DNA of 64,000 nt. Origin: Zopfochytrium polystomum (lineage: Eukaryota; Chytridiomycota; Chytridiomycetes; Chytridiales; Chytridiaceae). The translations under genes were made by a program, and so were the position numbers. The stretch is from contig JAIVFJ010000325.1 in NCBI GenBank assembly GCA_025765615.1, positions 1 to 64,000 on the forward strand, in the 5' to 3' direction. Shown here piece by piece: positions 22,759 through 34,975 of this stretch. The stretch's first letter is position 1; the number at the start of each line of letters is the position of its first letter. A model generated the notes under the pieces. The model was not told the DNA's origin. It was given only the letters and a program-made list of their open reading frames with translations, and searched no databases.

Positions 22759-23364
22759 GCAGCCCCGTCCACGCCGTCCCGCGCCAGGACCTGGCACCAC
22801 CGGCGGCTTTCGCCGCCGCCGCAAGTCGCGCCAGCAGCACCCGCACGGGCGGCGGCGGCAGCCGCAGCAGCAAGAGCAGCAGCTTCGCCAGCGCGCGCTC
22901 GCGCGCACCCACCCCCAGCGTCCTCCCGCCGCCGCCGCCGCCGCCACCACCGCCGGCGGCGGCGGCGGCCGTCGTCGTCATCCTCGACGCCACCTTCGAC
23001 CCCGACGACGACGCCGCCGCCGACCACACCAGCACCTCACCCTCCTCCGCACCACCCTTACCACCTTTGCTACTACCACCCCCCGCCCCGCGTCGCCGCT
23101 GCAGCCCCCCGCCGCGCAGCAGCAGCAGCAGCGGCCGCGGCGGCGTCCCGCCGCATGTCGCTCCCCGCGCACCCCGAGTTCCGGGGGCCGGCGTTCCGGT
23201 CGGTGCCGCGGTGGGCGCGGGTGTCGCCGCGCGCGGCGGCGGCGGCGTGTCTCGCGGTGACGGGGGTGCTGTGCGGCGGGAACGTTGCGTATAATTTGGC
23301 GGTGGCGGTTGTCGGCGGGGGCGGTGGTGGTGGTGGTGGTGGTGGTGGTGGGGGAGTGAGTTAG
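19150..23364 (+). CDS. Amino acid/auxin permease family (AAAP) transporter with a giant low-complexity loop
   Basis: Exons in phase: 19150-19230, 19366-19392, 19480-19554, 19623-19736, 19852-19977, 20098-20246, 20362-20386, 20494-20560, 20674-20852, 20994-21075, 21224-21403, 21495-21680 and 21759 onward. The start IGGIALLVNSMTGPGIPQTQ is the family's first helix; WLVVTLLFCVFG, IPSWINVK-like (VPSWINVK), TLWISSTLSTAVYILVGCI and IPWILVVPLAGGGALNTFN are later helices. The intron at 21404-21494 has a GC donor. After FREAYN and ERQKRILKAVHAKSK comes about 450 codons of Pro/Ala/Asp/His repeats. A last helix (FRSVPRWARVSPRAAAAACL) is readable at 23180-23310, but in a different frame: two frame changes (near 22490 and 23100) must be due to unseen introns, indels or assembly slips. 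Function: proton-coupled amino acid transport, membrane unknown. Confidence 0.75.
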
Positions 23365-24631
<1,267 letters not shown>

Positions 24632-25643
24632 ATGCTTGCCGCCGGCCACCTCGCTCCCGCGCCCACGACCAAGCTCAACAACGGCACGGCCATCCCGTCG
24701 GTCGGCCTGGGCGTCTTCGAGTCCTCGCCCGCCGACTGCTACGCCGCCTGCCTCGCCGCCCTCAAGCGCGGCTACCGCCACATCGACACCGCCGCCTACT
24801 ACCACAACGAATCCGACGTCGGCCGCGCCATCCGCGACTCGGGCGTGCCGCGCGACGAAATCTGGATCACCACAAAGCTGTGGCTCGAGGACGGCGCGAA
24901 ACCGGGCGACGCCACCGACGTCTTTCAAAAGAGCGCCCGAGCGCTGTCTGGCGACGACGCCTACGACGCGAGGAAGGATAGGACCGGTGCCGCTGGACAC
25001 TACGCCGTCGATTTGTACCTGATTCACGCCCCGTTCCCGGGCATCCGATTGGACGCTTGGCGCGAGATGGAGGAGCTGCTCAAGAAGGGCCACGTCCGCG
25101 CTCTCGGCGTGAGCAACTATGGGCCGCAGCACATTGGTATGAATTTTTCTCTCGGTGCTCGTTTGTTTTGCTGTTTCTCTCACACGCACTCGAACTCGCA
25201 CACGCACCACACACTCACACCACCCCACCCCACCCCACCCCACCCTCCCCAAAGACGAGCTCCTCAAGCACTGCACCATCAAACCCGCCGTCAACCAAGT
25301 CGAGCTGCACCCCTTCTACCAGCGCCGCGCGCTGGTCGCCAAATGCCTCTCGCACGGCATCTCTATCGAAGCCTACTCGCCGCTGACGCGCGGAAAAAAC
25401 ATGCAGCACCCGGCCATCCGCGCCGTCGCCGACCGCGTCGGCAAGTCGCCCGCCCAGGTCCTGGTCCGCTGGAGCATCCAAAAGGGCTTTATCCCGCTGC
25501 CAAAGACCGTCAACCCGGCCCGCCTCGATGAGAACAGGGACGTGTTTGGCTGGGAGCTCGCTCAGAGGGACATGGAGGAGCTCGACGCGCTCGACGCCGG
25601 CACGAGCTTGATCCCCGGGTGGGACCCGACGCTGTGGGCCTGA
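24632..25643 (+). CDS. Aldo-keto reductase
   Basis: Two exons: 24632-25136 and 25255-25643, joined in phase to 297 residues, the usual length. It reduces carbonyls to alcohols with NADPH in the cytosol. The catalytic tetrad is present: Asp52 and Tyr57 in RHIDTAAYYHNE, Lys82 in ITTKLW, His132 in YLIHAPFP. Further family signatures are ALGVSNYGPQHI, NQVELHPF, IEAYSPLTRG and the cofactor-binding PLPKTVNPARLDEN. The intron (25137-25254) is CA/CCCCA-rich. The region between residues 85 and 125 is slightly extended and charged. Substrate unknown. Confidence 0.92.
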
Positions 25644-26400
25644 AATGGTGGTAGGGGGGCGGGGAGGGGTTTTGGTGGTATTTTGCGCGCGAACGCGCCG
25701 TGGAATCGAATGAGCTGCGGGCGCAGGAAGCTTGCACTGTTAGTATCATTTCCCCAGTCTTTCCCCCTCTGCCGCCTTTTCTTTTCTTCGGTGGCCTCCC
25801 TCACAAGCTTCCTTCCGTGGATGCTTCTTTTCCTTTTCTTTGCGGATGACTCCCCTCGTGCGCCCCAACTCACCTCACACCCCCTTTCCCGCCTAGCCCT
25901 TTTCCTTCTCCAGACTGTGTTGACCCGGCCCCACCCGGCTTTCATCTCTTTATCCTTGACACCAGCTGACCCCTCCCTCCCTCCCCCCTTCGATTCGAAC
26001 AAAATGTCTCGCGGGGCCTGTCGGGGCGGTTTTGTCTTTTCAAATACAACCGAATACGGCAACAACCAGTGTAATGCTTTTAGCTTCCTTTTTGTCCTCC
26101 TCCCCTTTCAGGTCTTGAGTCGCTCTTTCTCTCTCCCATCATCATCCCATCAATATGGTCCGAGACTCGACCTTCTTGCGCATGCAAGTTTGTCTCAGCG
26201 TAGCGATTCATGCAGCTTAAGCCGCGATCTCCGAGGAGGGAGGCCCAGGTTGCTTTTCAAAGCTTTGTTCCGCCTCTGAGCATCTTGGTCAAAAACCAAA
26301 CAAAAAAATGAAAAAAGCCAATCTTTTTTTCGCTCAGTCGGAGCGACGAGAGAGCGAAGAGAGAGGCTGGGAGATGCGTGAGCACCAGGCGACTGGGGAA
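25644..26400. other. Intergenic or unresolved 5' part of the next gene
   Basis: CT-rich. An acceptor-like run CTCCTCCCCTTTCAG ends near 26111 and small open frames follow, but I could not fix a first exon for the Cys-rich gene downstream. Confidence 0.3.
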
Positions 26401-26831
26401 AAAACCCGGACAAAAAAACCCCTATGGGGAAAAAAGCCCCGGCGCCCTCATCAACACCGTCTTCATGTACTGCAACGCCACCCTCCTCCGCATGCAGCCC
26501 TCCAACCCGCCCTCCGCCGCCCAGGTCAAGAGCCTCCTCGCCCAGTGCGTCTGCGGCAACGCACAGGACGCTTGGACCGTCAGGAGCCCAGAGCACATTG
26601 ACATTAGGAACGCGTGGAAGGTCTGCCAGAACTGCTACTACCAGGCAGGGGTACCCGGGAACCCGTGGTCCAACATCACGGCGAACGACTTCGACAAGAA
26701 GTGCGCTTGCACCGACCCTGGGCCGATCGACGCGCTGCTTGGGAAACCCTGCAATGCGTATCAGGCCATTCGCGAGGCGTCCGCAAGGTGAGAAGGGCGT
26801 ATGTATGCTTGTGTGTGACTGTGTGTGTGTG

Positions 26832-26868
<37 letters not shown>

Positions 26869-27437
26869 GTGCGTGCGTGCGTTTTGCGTGTGTGTGTGCG
26901 TGTGCGTGTGAGTGCATTAGAGACCGAATGTGAGGGAGAGGGCGTCAGCAATGAGATGGTTGCTTACGCGCTCTTGATCAACCCGCGATTCCGCCATCCT
27001 TCGTCGCCCAACAGCCCTCCGACCCCCGTCAACTTTATAAAACAAACCGGTAAGTGGCCACCCATTGCAGGACAGAGGCATTGCGATTTCCTAATACCCC
27101 TTCTTCGCGCTTGAACTCAACAGCAACAGCGACCGCCACCGCCACCGCCTCCGCTTCCGCTTCCGCGACCACAACCACCAGCGGCTCCTCCACGTCGTCG
27201 TCGGCGGCGAGCCGTTCCACGGCGTCGGCAACGTCCACCTCCTCGTCCGCGTCGGCCACCACCTCCACCGCAAAGAAGAACGCTGGGAGCGGCGGCGGCG
27301 GCATTTGGGTCGACGGCGACGGGCGCCACCCGCTCCAGCCTGTCGGTTCGCCGAAACGGCGGAGGGAGGACGGAGGCGAGGAGGAGAGGACGGAGGCGGA
27401 GGGGTGGGTCGCCAGACTGAGGCGGTGGGTGTTTTAA
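26401..27437 (+). CDS. Cysteine-rich protein with Ser/Thr-rich tail, probably surface/secreted; 5' end unresolved
   Basis: Three downstream exons fit by phase: one ending at 26787, then 27015-27049 and 27124-27437. The first has eight cysteines in about 100 residues (YCNATLL, QCVCGNAQ, VCQNCYYQAG, KKCACTDPG, KPCNAY), a spacing typical of disulfide-bonded secreted fungal proteins. The last exon encodes Thr-Ala and Ser-rich repeats (TATATATASASAS), as in glycosylated stalks. The intron after 26787 has a long (GT)n. No signal peptide or start codon could be placed with confidence, so it is shown as partial. I do not recognise the family. Confidence 0.5.
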
Positions 27438-28142
27438 GGGGAAGGAATTTGTGTTTGGTTGGGTGCGGGAGTCCTCGCGACATCAACTTTTATTGCTGTT
27501 TCTTTTTTGTGCCTGTCAGTTGTTACGGATCATTCCAGTCATTTGGATGACCGCCTTGAAAAGAGCAACTCGGCAGTTGAATACTCAATATACTTCTTTC
27601 TTGCCTCCACCCCTCTAACTTCAGCGGCCAAGTTCAAAATCAAAAAAAAAAAAAAAAAAAAAAAAAGCGAAACCCCTGTTCAGCCGCCTCCCCGGCTCGA
27701 AAGACGATCGCATCCTCGATTTACTCCAAAGAACCCACCCGACATCTCGTTCGTGCCCTCCAATGCTTGCCGCGTCCACCACCTCCTTTGACACCCGCAG
27801 CGGCGGCGGCCAGTTGTCGCGCCGCCAGCGGAGGACGCGCGTGTGCCCATTCCTTCAGGCGGCGTGCACGGAGTTGCGGGCGTGCTCGGGTCGGCGGTCG
27901 TCGTCGGCGTTGGCGCCGCCGGCGCAGAAGCCGCGGTCGATCTACCACTGCAGGACCGCTTCGCTCGCGGCCAGGCCTCGACGTGCGCGTACAGCGCGCC
28001 ACCACTACCTTTGGAACGAAAAGCGCTACACGATGCTCCCGACATATCGCAAAAGTATTTGTGCAAAACAAAGTAATGTATTTCTTCCAGCCCACCCGTT
28101 TCCACAACAACGACAACAACTTTGGCTCACCTATTTCGCAAC
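27438..28142. other. Intergenic; no supported gene
   Basis: Contains an A23-24 run near 27643-27666. Overlapping open frames exist on both strands between 27680 and 28120, none with a recognisable motif. Confidence 0.35.
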
Positions 28143-28919
28143 CTATGAAAACGACTTTGGCATCACCCCACCAACAGGGCTATCTTTCGTGGCCTTGGCG
28201 AGGAGCGCCTTCACGTCCGCAGCGCTGAGGACGCCTCCTCCATGCCCCTCAAAGAACCACTTTGCCTTCTCCTCCTCGCTCAAGCCCTCGGGCGGCTTGG
28301 GAAAGTACGCCCACACGTACACGGGCGTGTTCGGCTCGGATCGCCAGCTGTCCGCAAACGAACCCACGTCGACAGCGTCGAACCCAACGTCCTCGACAAA
28401 CGCCGACACCTTCGCCTTGGCGTCGGCATCGTCGCCGGCAACGGGCAGCGCCGAGCGCCCGGGATGACCCTTGGGGAGGGCGAGGTTCTCGAGGTGCTTA
28501 TAGTAGATGTTGTTGAACGCCTTGACGAGACGCGCGGACTTGAAGCGCCGCTGGAGCAGCTCGCTCGATGTGATTTCGCGCGCGTCAAGCTGCGGGAACC
28601 GGCCGTCGCGCTCCGGGTAGTAGTTGAGCGTTTCGACGACGATCTTGCCGGCAAAGGCGTCGGCGGGGAAGGCGGCGTCGTCAAAGGCGGCCTTGAACGG
28701 GATGGAGAGGCTGACGATGTCGCTGTTGCGGATGGCGTCGGCGACCGAGACGGCGGTGGCCAGCGGGCCGAGGGCGGCGGCGGCGTCGGCGAGGGTGGCC
28801 GGGCCGCGCGAGTTGCTCAGGAGCACTCGGTACCCGGCGGCGACGGCGTGGCGCGCAAGGACCGAGTTAATGCTGCCGTAGCCGATGAGCCCGATGGTTG
28901 TGGTCTTTGTCGTCGCCAT
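28143..28919 (-). CDS. NADP-binding oxidoreductase, F420-dependent NADP reductase-like
   Basis: A single exon of 258 residues starting at the ATG at 28919 (MATTKTTTIGLIGYG); an ATG 22 codons upstream is possible but adds a non-conserved leader. The N-terminus is a Rossmann fold with GLIGYGSINSVLARHAVAAG, where GxGxxx is relaxed to GYGSIN, followed by the 2'-phosphate-type turn LLSNSRGP. DIVSLSIPFKA and KIVVETLNYYPERDG follow, then VKAFNNIYYKHL and PVAGDDADAK, which match the NADP oxidoreductase/F420-dependent family (PF03807 type). Likely reduces a small carbonyl or imine using NADPH; substrate unknown. No introns, unlike most neighbours. Confidence 0.8.
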   Translation of the reverse strand: MATTKTTTIGLIGYGSINSVLARHAVAAGYRVLLSNSRGPATLADAAAALGPLATAVSVADAIRNSDIVSLSIPFKAAFDDAAFPADAFAGKIVVETLNYYPERDGRFPQLDAREITSSELLQRRFKSARLVKAFNNIYYKHLENLALPKGHPGRSALPVAGDDADAKAKVSAFVEDVGFDAVDVGSFADSWRSEPNTPVYVWAYFPKPPEGLSEEEKAKWFFEGHGGGVLSAADVKALLAKATKDSPVGGVMPKSFS

Positions 28920-29928
28920 AGCGCTGCTAGTGGTATATGTACTAGTCTGCGGTGTTGTGCAGGCGGTGGGGGAGAAAGGGATCACCCTTAAATATCGAAA
29001 CCCTCTTTGGATCGAGTGCTCATGAGCACCGCATCCAATTACAAATTCGAAATTACAAATATTATACTTTGCAGATTATCGAAATTACAAATACTTCGCG
29101 GATTAGAATGGCGTGCCCGCAAAGGTGCTCTGTTTCCATTCGCACGCCAGCACTCGAAACGGACTCGAACGACGGACTTGCCAGAATGGTCTTGCTCGCG
29201 CTTGACCAGCACTGGCAAGCCAAGCCAACCATCACGCTTTTCCGATGATAGGGGATTTAAACTCCAAACAGTCAGCAAGGTTTCCCTCTTCGCTGCGAGT
29301 GGTTTTGTTTGTCTCGAAGTGAGCAAGCGCTATACGCGTGACGAACGCAGGTTCTGTCCGGGCCGCCGCGAAGCGGAGAGCCGTGCCAGCGCGCGACGTG
29401 CTGGAGCCGGGCGTGCGCACCGTGTTCCCGCTGGCGCGCACTAATTCCTCTGCCTGTGGCCCCACCGACAAACAAAACGCCATCATCAATGCCTCAATAG
29501 TCGCCGAGGAGCATCAGTCGGGGGTTGCCGTATTTCCATGAAAAAAAAAGAAGAGAAAATGGGTATGCTGAGTGCGGGCGAGCGTCACTTGGGGTGGGTT
29601 GCCACACACACGCTCGTTGATTTAACCCTCACAAAATAACTTTTCGATTCACTGTCTGGTGGCACTTACTACTTCTACTACCCGTTGCAACCTCCCCCCG
29701 CCTTCGATCTCTCGCCTGCGCATCGCACCCGTCGATTTTCGGCAGACAGGCGATATCCAGGGTGAAGAAAGAAGAGTTCCCACGAAGGTTATTGGCACGA
29801 GAAGAGAGGCCTTTTATTCTCGGAGAAGAGAAGAAAAGAAGGAAGAAAGAGTGACGTAACAGAGGAGAATCCCCAACACCCCCGAAACTCAGCAGCGCTT
29901 TCGAGTGCTCACCGTCGCTCTTTTTTCT
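28920..29928. other. Intergenic; no gene seen
   Basis: Mixed composition. Short open frames on both strands lack recognisable content. A polyadenylation-type A run is at 29541-29549. Confidence 0.4.
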
Positions 29929-31052
29929 TCATCTATTCTCTGACGCTGTACCAGACGCAAGCCTTGCTCCCACCTTTGCGTTGAGCAAGCCGCTTGGCTC
30001 ATCGGCCGAGCCCCGTGGCACCACGTCGCGCCCGTTGTGCCACGACGGGAGCGCAGGCATGTCGTACACCGTCACGGGAACTACCCGCCGCCACGTCGCC
30101 GAACGGCCGCCACTCGTCGTGCCGGAGCGTCGGCGAATGGCCCCCGCCGCTGTTGTTGCTGCTTCTTCCGCCGCTGTGGGTGCTGCTACCACTGCCGCCG
30201 CCGCCGCCGCCGAAGGCGCAAATCTCGTACACGGCCCAGTGGCAGTGCGTCTCTGACGCCCGCATCAGCAAGCCCGATCGCCCGGCGCCGGCCGCGCAGT
30301 CCGTAAAGTAGCGACGACGGCCACCCGTACCCCGGGTCGAACGGGCTCGACGCCCAGGTACCCGACGTACCCCGACGGCGCCGGCCCCGCGCACCTGGGG
30401 AACACGGCGCCCCGCACCGCAGAGTGGATCCCGTCCGCCCCGACCAGCACGTCGCCGTCCGCCCACGGCCCGTCTTGGAATCCCGTTTTGGAACAGCGCG
30501 CGCACCCCGCCGCCGTTGTTGTTGCTGGGCCGCCGCGCGGCGGGTGGGACCGCGGCGATGTCCGTGAGCTGCTTGTCGTGGTGGAAGAAGACGCCGGCGG
30601 CGGTCAGCGCGCGGGAGAGCGCCCGCGTCAGCGCGGTGCGGAGGACGTTGACGGGTGTTAGTCCGTCGCGGCGCGCGATCGCGAACCGTGCGACGACGTC
30701 GCCCTCATCGCCGTCGCCGTTTTCGTCCGTCTCCCCTTCGTAGTGGTCCTCATACTCCTCGTCGTCGTCGATACCCTGCCGCCGCCGCCCCCGCCGCCGC
30801 CGCCCCCGCCGTCTCCCGCCGTCAAACGTCCTGAGTTCGACAAACTCGCACGGGTTCCCCGCGCGCACGACCTCGTCGAGGATGCCGAGCCGCCGCAGCA
30901 CGCGCAAGCCGTTTTCCATCAGCGTCACGCCTGCGCCGACGTCCTGCATGTCGAGGACGCGGTCAAAGACCTCTCGACCCTGTGGCCGGCGCGGGCCAGG
31001 AAGAGCGCGGTGGCGGGCCCGAGATGCCGCCGCCGATGATGAGGAACTTCAT
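29929..31052 (-). pseudogene. FAD-dependent monooxygenase remnant
   Basis: From an ATG at 31052 the minus strand reads MKFLIIGGGISGP, the FAD dinucleotide-binding motif of salicylate-hydroxylase-type enzymes. A base is missing right after it; the next stretch ATALFLARAGHRVE is in another frame, and a further shift returns to VFDRVLDMQDVGAGVTL. The middle holds an acidic/Arg low-complexity insert. VLVGADGIHSAVRGAVFPRC (the DG motif) and later HCHWAVYEI, YDMPALPSWHNGR are again in different frames. At least four frame changes and no C-terminal third. The GD-type second FAD motif after WHNGR is not intact. Best read as a dead gene; heavy indel error in the assembly is the alternative. Confidence 0.75.
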
Positions 31053-31104
31053 TGCGCGAGGGGTTGGGAGGATGAGAAGGAACAGACAGACAGAGAGAGA
31101 CCGA

Positions 31105-31135
<31 letters not shown>

Positions 31136-31207
31136 GTTTTTCGGAGGCCCCTTGGGTTTTTCGCCCCCTAGCGCCTCCAACCCCCCTTCTTTACACACAA
31201 TCATATT

Positions 31208-31803
31208 CTAATTCAGCTTCCCAACCCCCTGCACCGTGACCACGACGCTCCTGCTCCCCCCGCGGTCCCGGTGCTCCGCGAGCCACACCCCCTGCCACGT
31301 CCCGAGCGCCAGCCGCCCGTCCCGCACCGGCACCGTCAGCGACGCGCCCAGCAGCGCCGCCTTGATGTGCCCCGGCATGTCGTCGGGCCCTTCGTCAGAG
31401 TGGATGTAGTGCGTGCCCTGCGTCGCGCCGGGTGGGGTGTGTTTGTGTGTTTGTGTGTTTGTGTGTTTGTGTGTTTGTGTGTTTGTGTGTTTGTGTGTTG
31501 TGTGTTTGTCGGTAGGGAGGTGGGGGATGGGGTCAGGGGTCCAGTGCATTCAACACATGCGCGCGACGCACGTCCCCGCAGCAGAAAAGTGTCCGTGGAG
31601 GTTTTGTGTTTTACCTCTGGCGCGATGCGGTTCAGCGCGGCCTCCATGTCGACGCGGACGTCCGGGTCCGCGTTCTCGTTGATCAGCAGCGACGCGCTGG
31701 TGTGCTGGACTAACGTGTGCGTGTGTGCGTGCGTGTGCGTGTGCGTGTGTGTGTATGTGTGTGTGTGTGGGTCCGGGGGCGGAGAGAGCGGGGTGTGAGG
31801 TGA

Positions 31804-31855
<52 letters not shown>

Positions 31856-32138
31856 AAACAAAATAAAAGAAGCAAAGCAAGAAAGAAACAAGCAAACCAC
31901 CCAAAACCAAAACCAAAACCAAAAAAAAAAAAAAAAAAAAAAAACCAAAAAAAAAAACAACTCAACTGAAGATGTTGCAGAGTCCGACGGCGACGCCCGC
32001 CAGCTCGGCGCGGATCGGCGCCAGTATCTCGCTCGTGACGAGGTGGCAGCCGCGCGGCCGCGCCTGCAGCCGGATCGTCTTTTGGATCCAGATCGGCGAC
32101 GACGATGGCGACGAGGACGACGGGCGGGACGACGACAT
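31208..32138 (-). CDS. YjbQ/UPF0047 family protein
   Basis: Three exons in phase: 31967-32138, 31615-31709 and 31208-31417, total 158 residues. The family signature is clear: [19 protein letters not shown] across the first junction, [20 protein letters not shown], and the C-terminal block [13 protein letters not shown]. Bacterial members have weak thiamine-phosphate synthase activity, and their true role is not settled. The start is the ATG of [15 protein letters not shown]; an ATG 15 codons upstream is less likely. Intron 1 (31710-31966) contains (GA)n, (GT)n and a 40-base A-rich run; intron 2 (31418-31614) contains a GTTTGTGT array at 31433-31500. Confidence 0.9.
31433..31500. repeat. GTTTGTGT octanucleotide array inside an intron
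   Basis: About eight units of GTTTGTGT in the second intron of the YjbQ-family gene; on the coding strand it reads CACAAACA repeats. Confidence 0.9.
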
Positions 32139-32240
32139 GGCGAAGGACGTGGGTTGGGTTCTGAACCGTGTTTTCAAATGCAAAATATAATAGCAAGTGT
32201 CTCCCCTCCCCGACGAAGATTGATCAGCTCGTTTTACGTT

Positions 32241-32471
32241 TTACGGGACGTAGCCCGGCAGTCCCTCCCCCGCCGCTCCCGCCCACATCGTCCCCGCCGC
32301 CCCCGCCCCCGCGGCCCGCGACAACTGCTGCTGCTGTTGTTGCTGCACGCGCTGCACGAGCTCGGAAAAGCGGAGCTTGACTTTCGGGTCGCCCAGGTGG
32401 AACTCGTCCTGCAGAAACTCGACGCTCGCAGGGTTGATCGTCGCCAGCTGCTCCACCGTGAATCCGCGGCC

Positions 32472-32503
<32 letters not shown>

Positions 32504-32557
32504 TTTTTTTTTTTTTTTTGGTGTTGTTTGTGTCAGTTCAACGCCAAAAAAAATTGC

Positions 32558-32591
<34 letters not shown>

Positions 32592-34178
32592 ACGCGCAAA
32601 CGCCGCCACCGTCTCCGCCGGAAACCCGCTCGCACGCAGCAGCTCCGCCGCCGCCGACGTCCCGCTCACGAACCCCGTCGGCACCGCGACGCCGCCGCCG
32701 CCAGCGGCCCCGGCTGCGGCGGTTGCCGGCCCCCTCGAGCGGCGGCGCAAACGACGCAAAGAGCCCCCCGCCGAAGCCGCCGCCCGCCCCGTCCGTCTTT
32801 GTCACCACGCCGTCCCCGCCGTCCGCTGCTGCTACTGCTGCTGCTACCAGCACCTCCTGTGGCCGCTCGGCCGGCTCCGCCGCCGCCGCCGTCACCGCCA
32901 CCGGCGACTTTGGCGCCGCCTGTTCTTCCGCCTGACGCCCTGCCGCCGCGGCGGCGGTGGCGGCCGCGGCGGCAGAGAAACCCTCCTCCGTCGTCGCCGC
33001 CGCGTCCTGCTGCCCCGCGCGGTTCACCAGGAACTGCCGCGTCGCCCCCGCCGCCGCCGCGTGGCTGCCGTCGGCTGGCGAGTACGAGCCCTTTCCTCCC
33101 TAATTTGTTTTATTTTATTTTATTTTATTTTTTTTGTTGGTGTGAGAAAATAGAGGGACGGAGGAACAACACTCACCGTCTCGCGCCGCGCCGCGCCGCG
33201 CCGCTTCCGGACGATGACTACCGCCCCAACCACAGCCAAGGCGACCACCACGACGAGCCCGGCGACGATCCCGACCACCGCGCCGATGGCAAGGCCCTTC
33301 CCGCCGCCAGAGTCGCCTGGCGGTGAGGCTGCCGTGGACGTCGCGGGCCTTCCCGCCGTCGTGGAGGAGGAGGACGGGCAGGCGCTCGCGCTTTTTGTGC
33401 TTTTGAACGTTGCGTTTGTTCGAATGAAGGTGCGGGGACGGGGGGAGGAGGGGGGGAAGGAGCCGGTTCAAAGGTCCAAGAAGGGGGAGGGGGGATTAGC
33501 AAACACGCGTTACGCCGGTGGTGTGGAGCTCGACGGGAGGCTTCTTTGCACGGTTGATTCGCTCCAAAATGATTCGCTTACCCGTTTGGAAACTTTGAGA
33601 CCAGATCGGCCGGGACGGGTTCGTCGAAGCAGTTTTGCGACAGGTCGCTGAACGAAACGGTTTCGTTTAGCGGGAACGGAATAACGAGAAAAAAAAAACC
33701 CCCTCAACAGAAAACAAAAAGTACTCAACAGTTCTGTCAAAGTGCTGATGGACGCAAGGGCGGACGGGACGGGTCCGCTCAGAAAATTGTTGTTGACGAA
33801 TCTGCAAGGGTGCCCAGAGTGTCAGAGATTTTTAGAGACACCAATGAATGAAACGGGGAAGTTGAAGCGTTACAATCTTTGCAGTTTTTGAAGCTTTGAC
33901 GGGTCGGGTAGCGATTCGGACAAGGAGTTGTCAGCGAGATTTCTGTGTGTGTGTGTGTGGGTACGTTCAGAGGCAATTGTCAGCCACAGAATCGGGACCA
34001 AATGCGACATTATTTTCAACCTACAAAATTGTCAAGTTGACAGCACCCGAGAAGGACTGCGGTATCGGGCCGCTCAAGTTGTTGATGGCTAGATCGCTGA
34101 GCAGGAGCGCACCAGACCAGTCAGAACACCCCACGTTATACCGCAAACCGGCGGTTGACGGGGGAAAGCCACACAAAA

Positions 34179-34218
<40 letters not shown>

Positions 34219-34377
34219 TATGGGTTATTTCTTACCACACGGTAAGCGGAAGGGACGCCAGAAAGTCTGGGATCTTGCCCCCAATGAGGTTCCGTCGCAG
34301 GCTTCTGCAAAACACGTTTTGGGTTGGCGACCGGTTGCAAAGTCGTCCAATGACCACGAGATTTGTCTCGTGAATCG

Positions 34378-34408
<31 letters not shown>

Positions 34409-34812
34409 CAGGAGAGCTCACATGTACGAGAGGGAGCTGAAGGACTTGAACACGTCCGGGATCGAATCTATGGGGCCGACATTCTCCAGGATGCTGGGGG
34501 GAGGGTAGGGCGGGTGCGGTGCAGTGAGCAAAGTCAGGCAGCGAAAAGGAGGGGACGGACAAGACCGAAACTCAAAGAAGGAAACGAACGAAACGAACGA
34601 AACGAACGAAAGCGAAGGAACGAAAACGATTACATGGATGTGATTGCGCCGTCCTGGTTGCATGCGATGCCCGCAGAGCCCGATCCGCTGCAGCACGGGA
34701 AGGCCGACTCGATGGCGGGCAGGGCCTGGCGAAAGGCCACACAGTCGGCGGACGTGGAGGGCGAGGACGGCGAGGACGGCGAGGATGGCGACGGCGCCGA
34801 GGAGGACGCCAT
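32241..34812 (-). CDS. Leucine-rich repeat, single-pass membrane receptor-like protein with cytosolic SAM-type domain
   Basis: Ten exons on the minus strand: 34634-34812, 34422-34493, 34236-34304, 34025-34096, 33874-33942, 33730(or 33725)-33801, 33582-33647, 33177-33390, 32594-33099 and 32241-32470. Exon 1 has an LRR cap (CVAFRQALP ... PCCSGSGSAGIACN). Each of the next exons is about 66-72 bp and encodes one repeat (LRRNLIGGKIPDFLA, LAINNLSGPIPQSF, VNNNFLSGPVPSAL, LSQNCFDEPVPADL). Exon 8 has a Ser/Thr stalk and a TM helix (AIGAVVGIVAGLVVVVALA) followed by RKRRGAARR. The tail ends in a SAM-like helix bundle (ELLRASGFPAETVAAF; INPASVEFLQDEFHLGDPK). Exon 9 needs a frame change near 32700, and the donor of exon 6 does not fit the phase exactly. 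No signal peptide in frame at the ATG. Confidence 0.75.
32470..32593. repeat. (ATT)n, poly-T and poly-A tracts in an intron
   Basis: ATT triplets followed by T18 (to about 32519) and an A27-type run (about 32562-32588), all within the last intron of the LRR gene. Confidence 0.85.
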
Positions 34813-34922
34813 TACGACCGGATGTGGATGGATGTGGGTCGCTTGTGTGTCTCTTTGTCTGCCTTTTCCTTTATTTATTTATTATTTTGGTTCTCACACA
34901 ATAGACCGACAGACGGACAGAC

Positions 34923-34975
<53 letters not shown>

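Noticed and set aside
22300..23030. Minus-strand Arg/Gly/Val-rich open frames opposite the transporter loop
   Set aside because: Reverse of GC-rich trinucleotide repeats; the plus strand carries the recognisable flanking helices.
26819..26912. Cys-Val / His-Thr reading frames
   Set aside because: Products of a (GT)n repeat inside the intron of the Cys-rich gene; no protein evidence.
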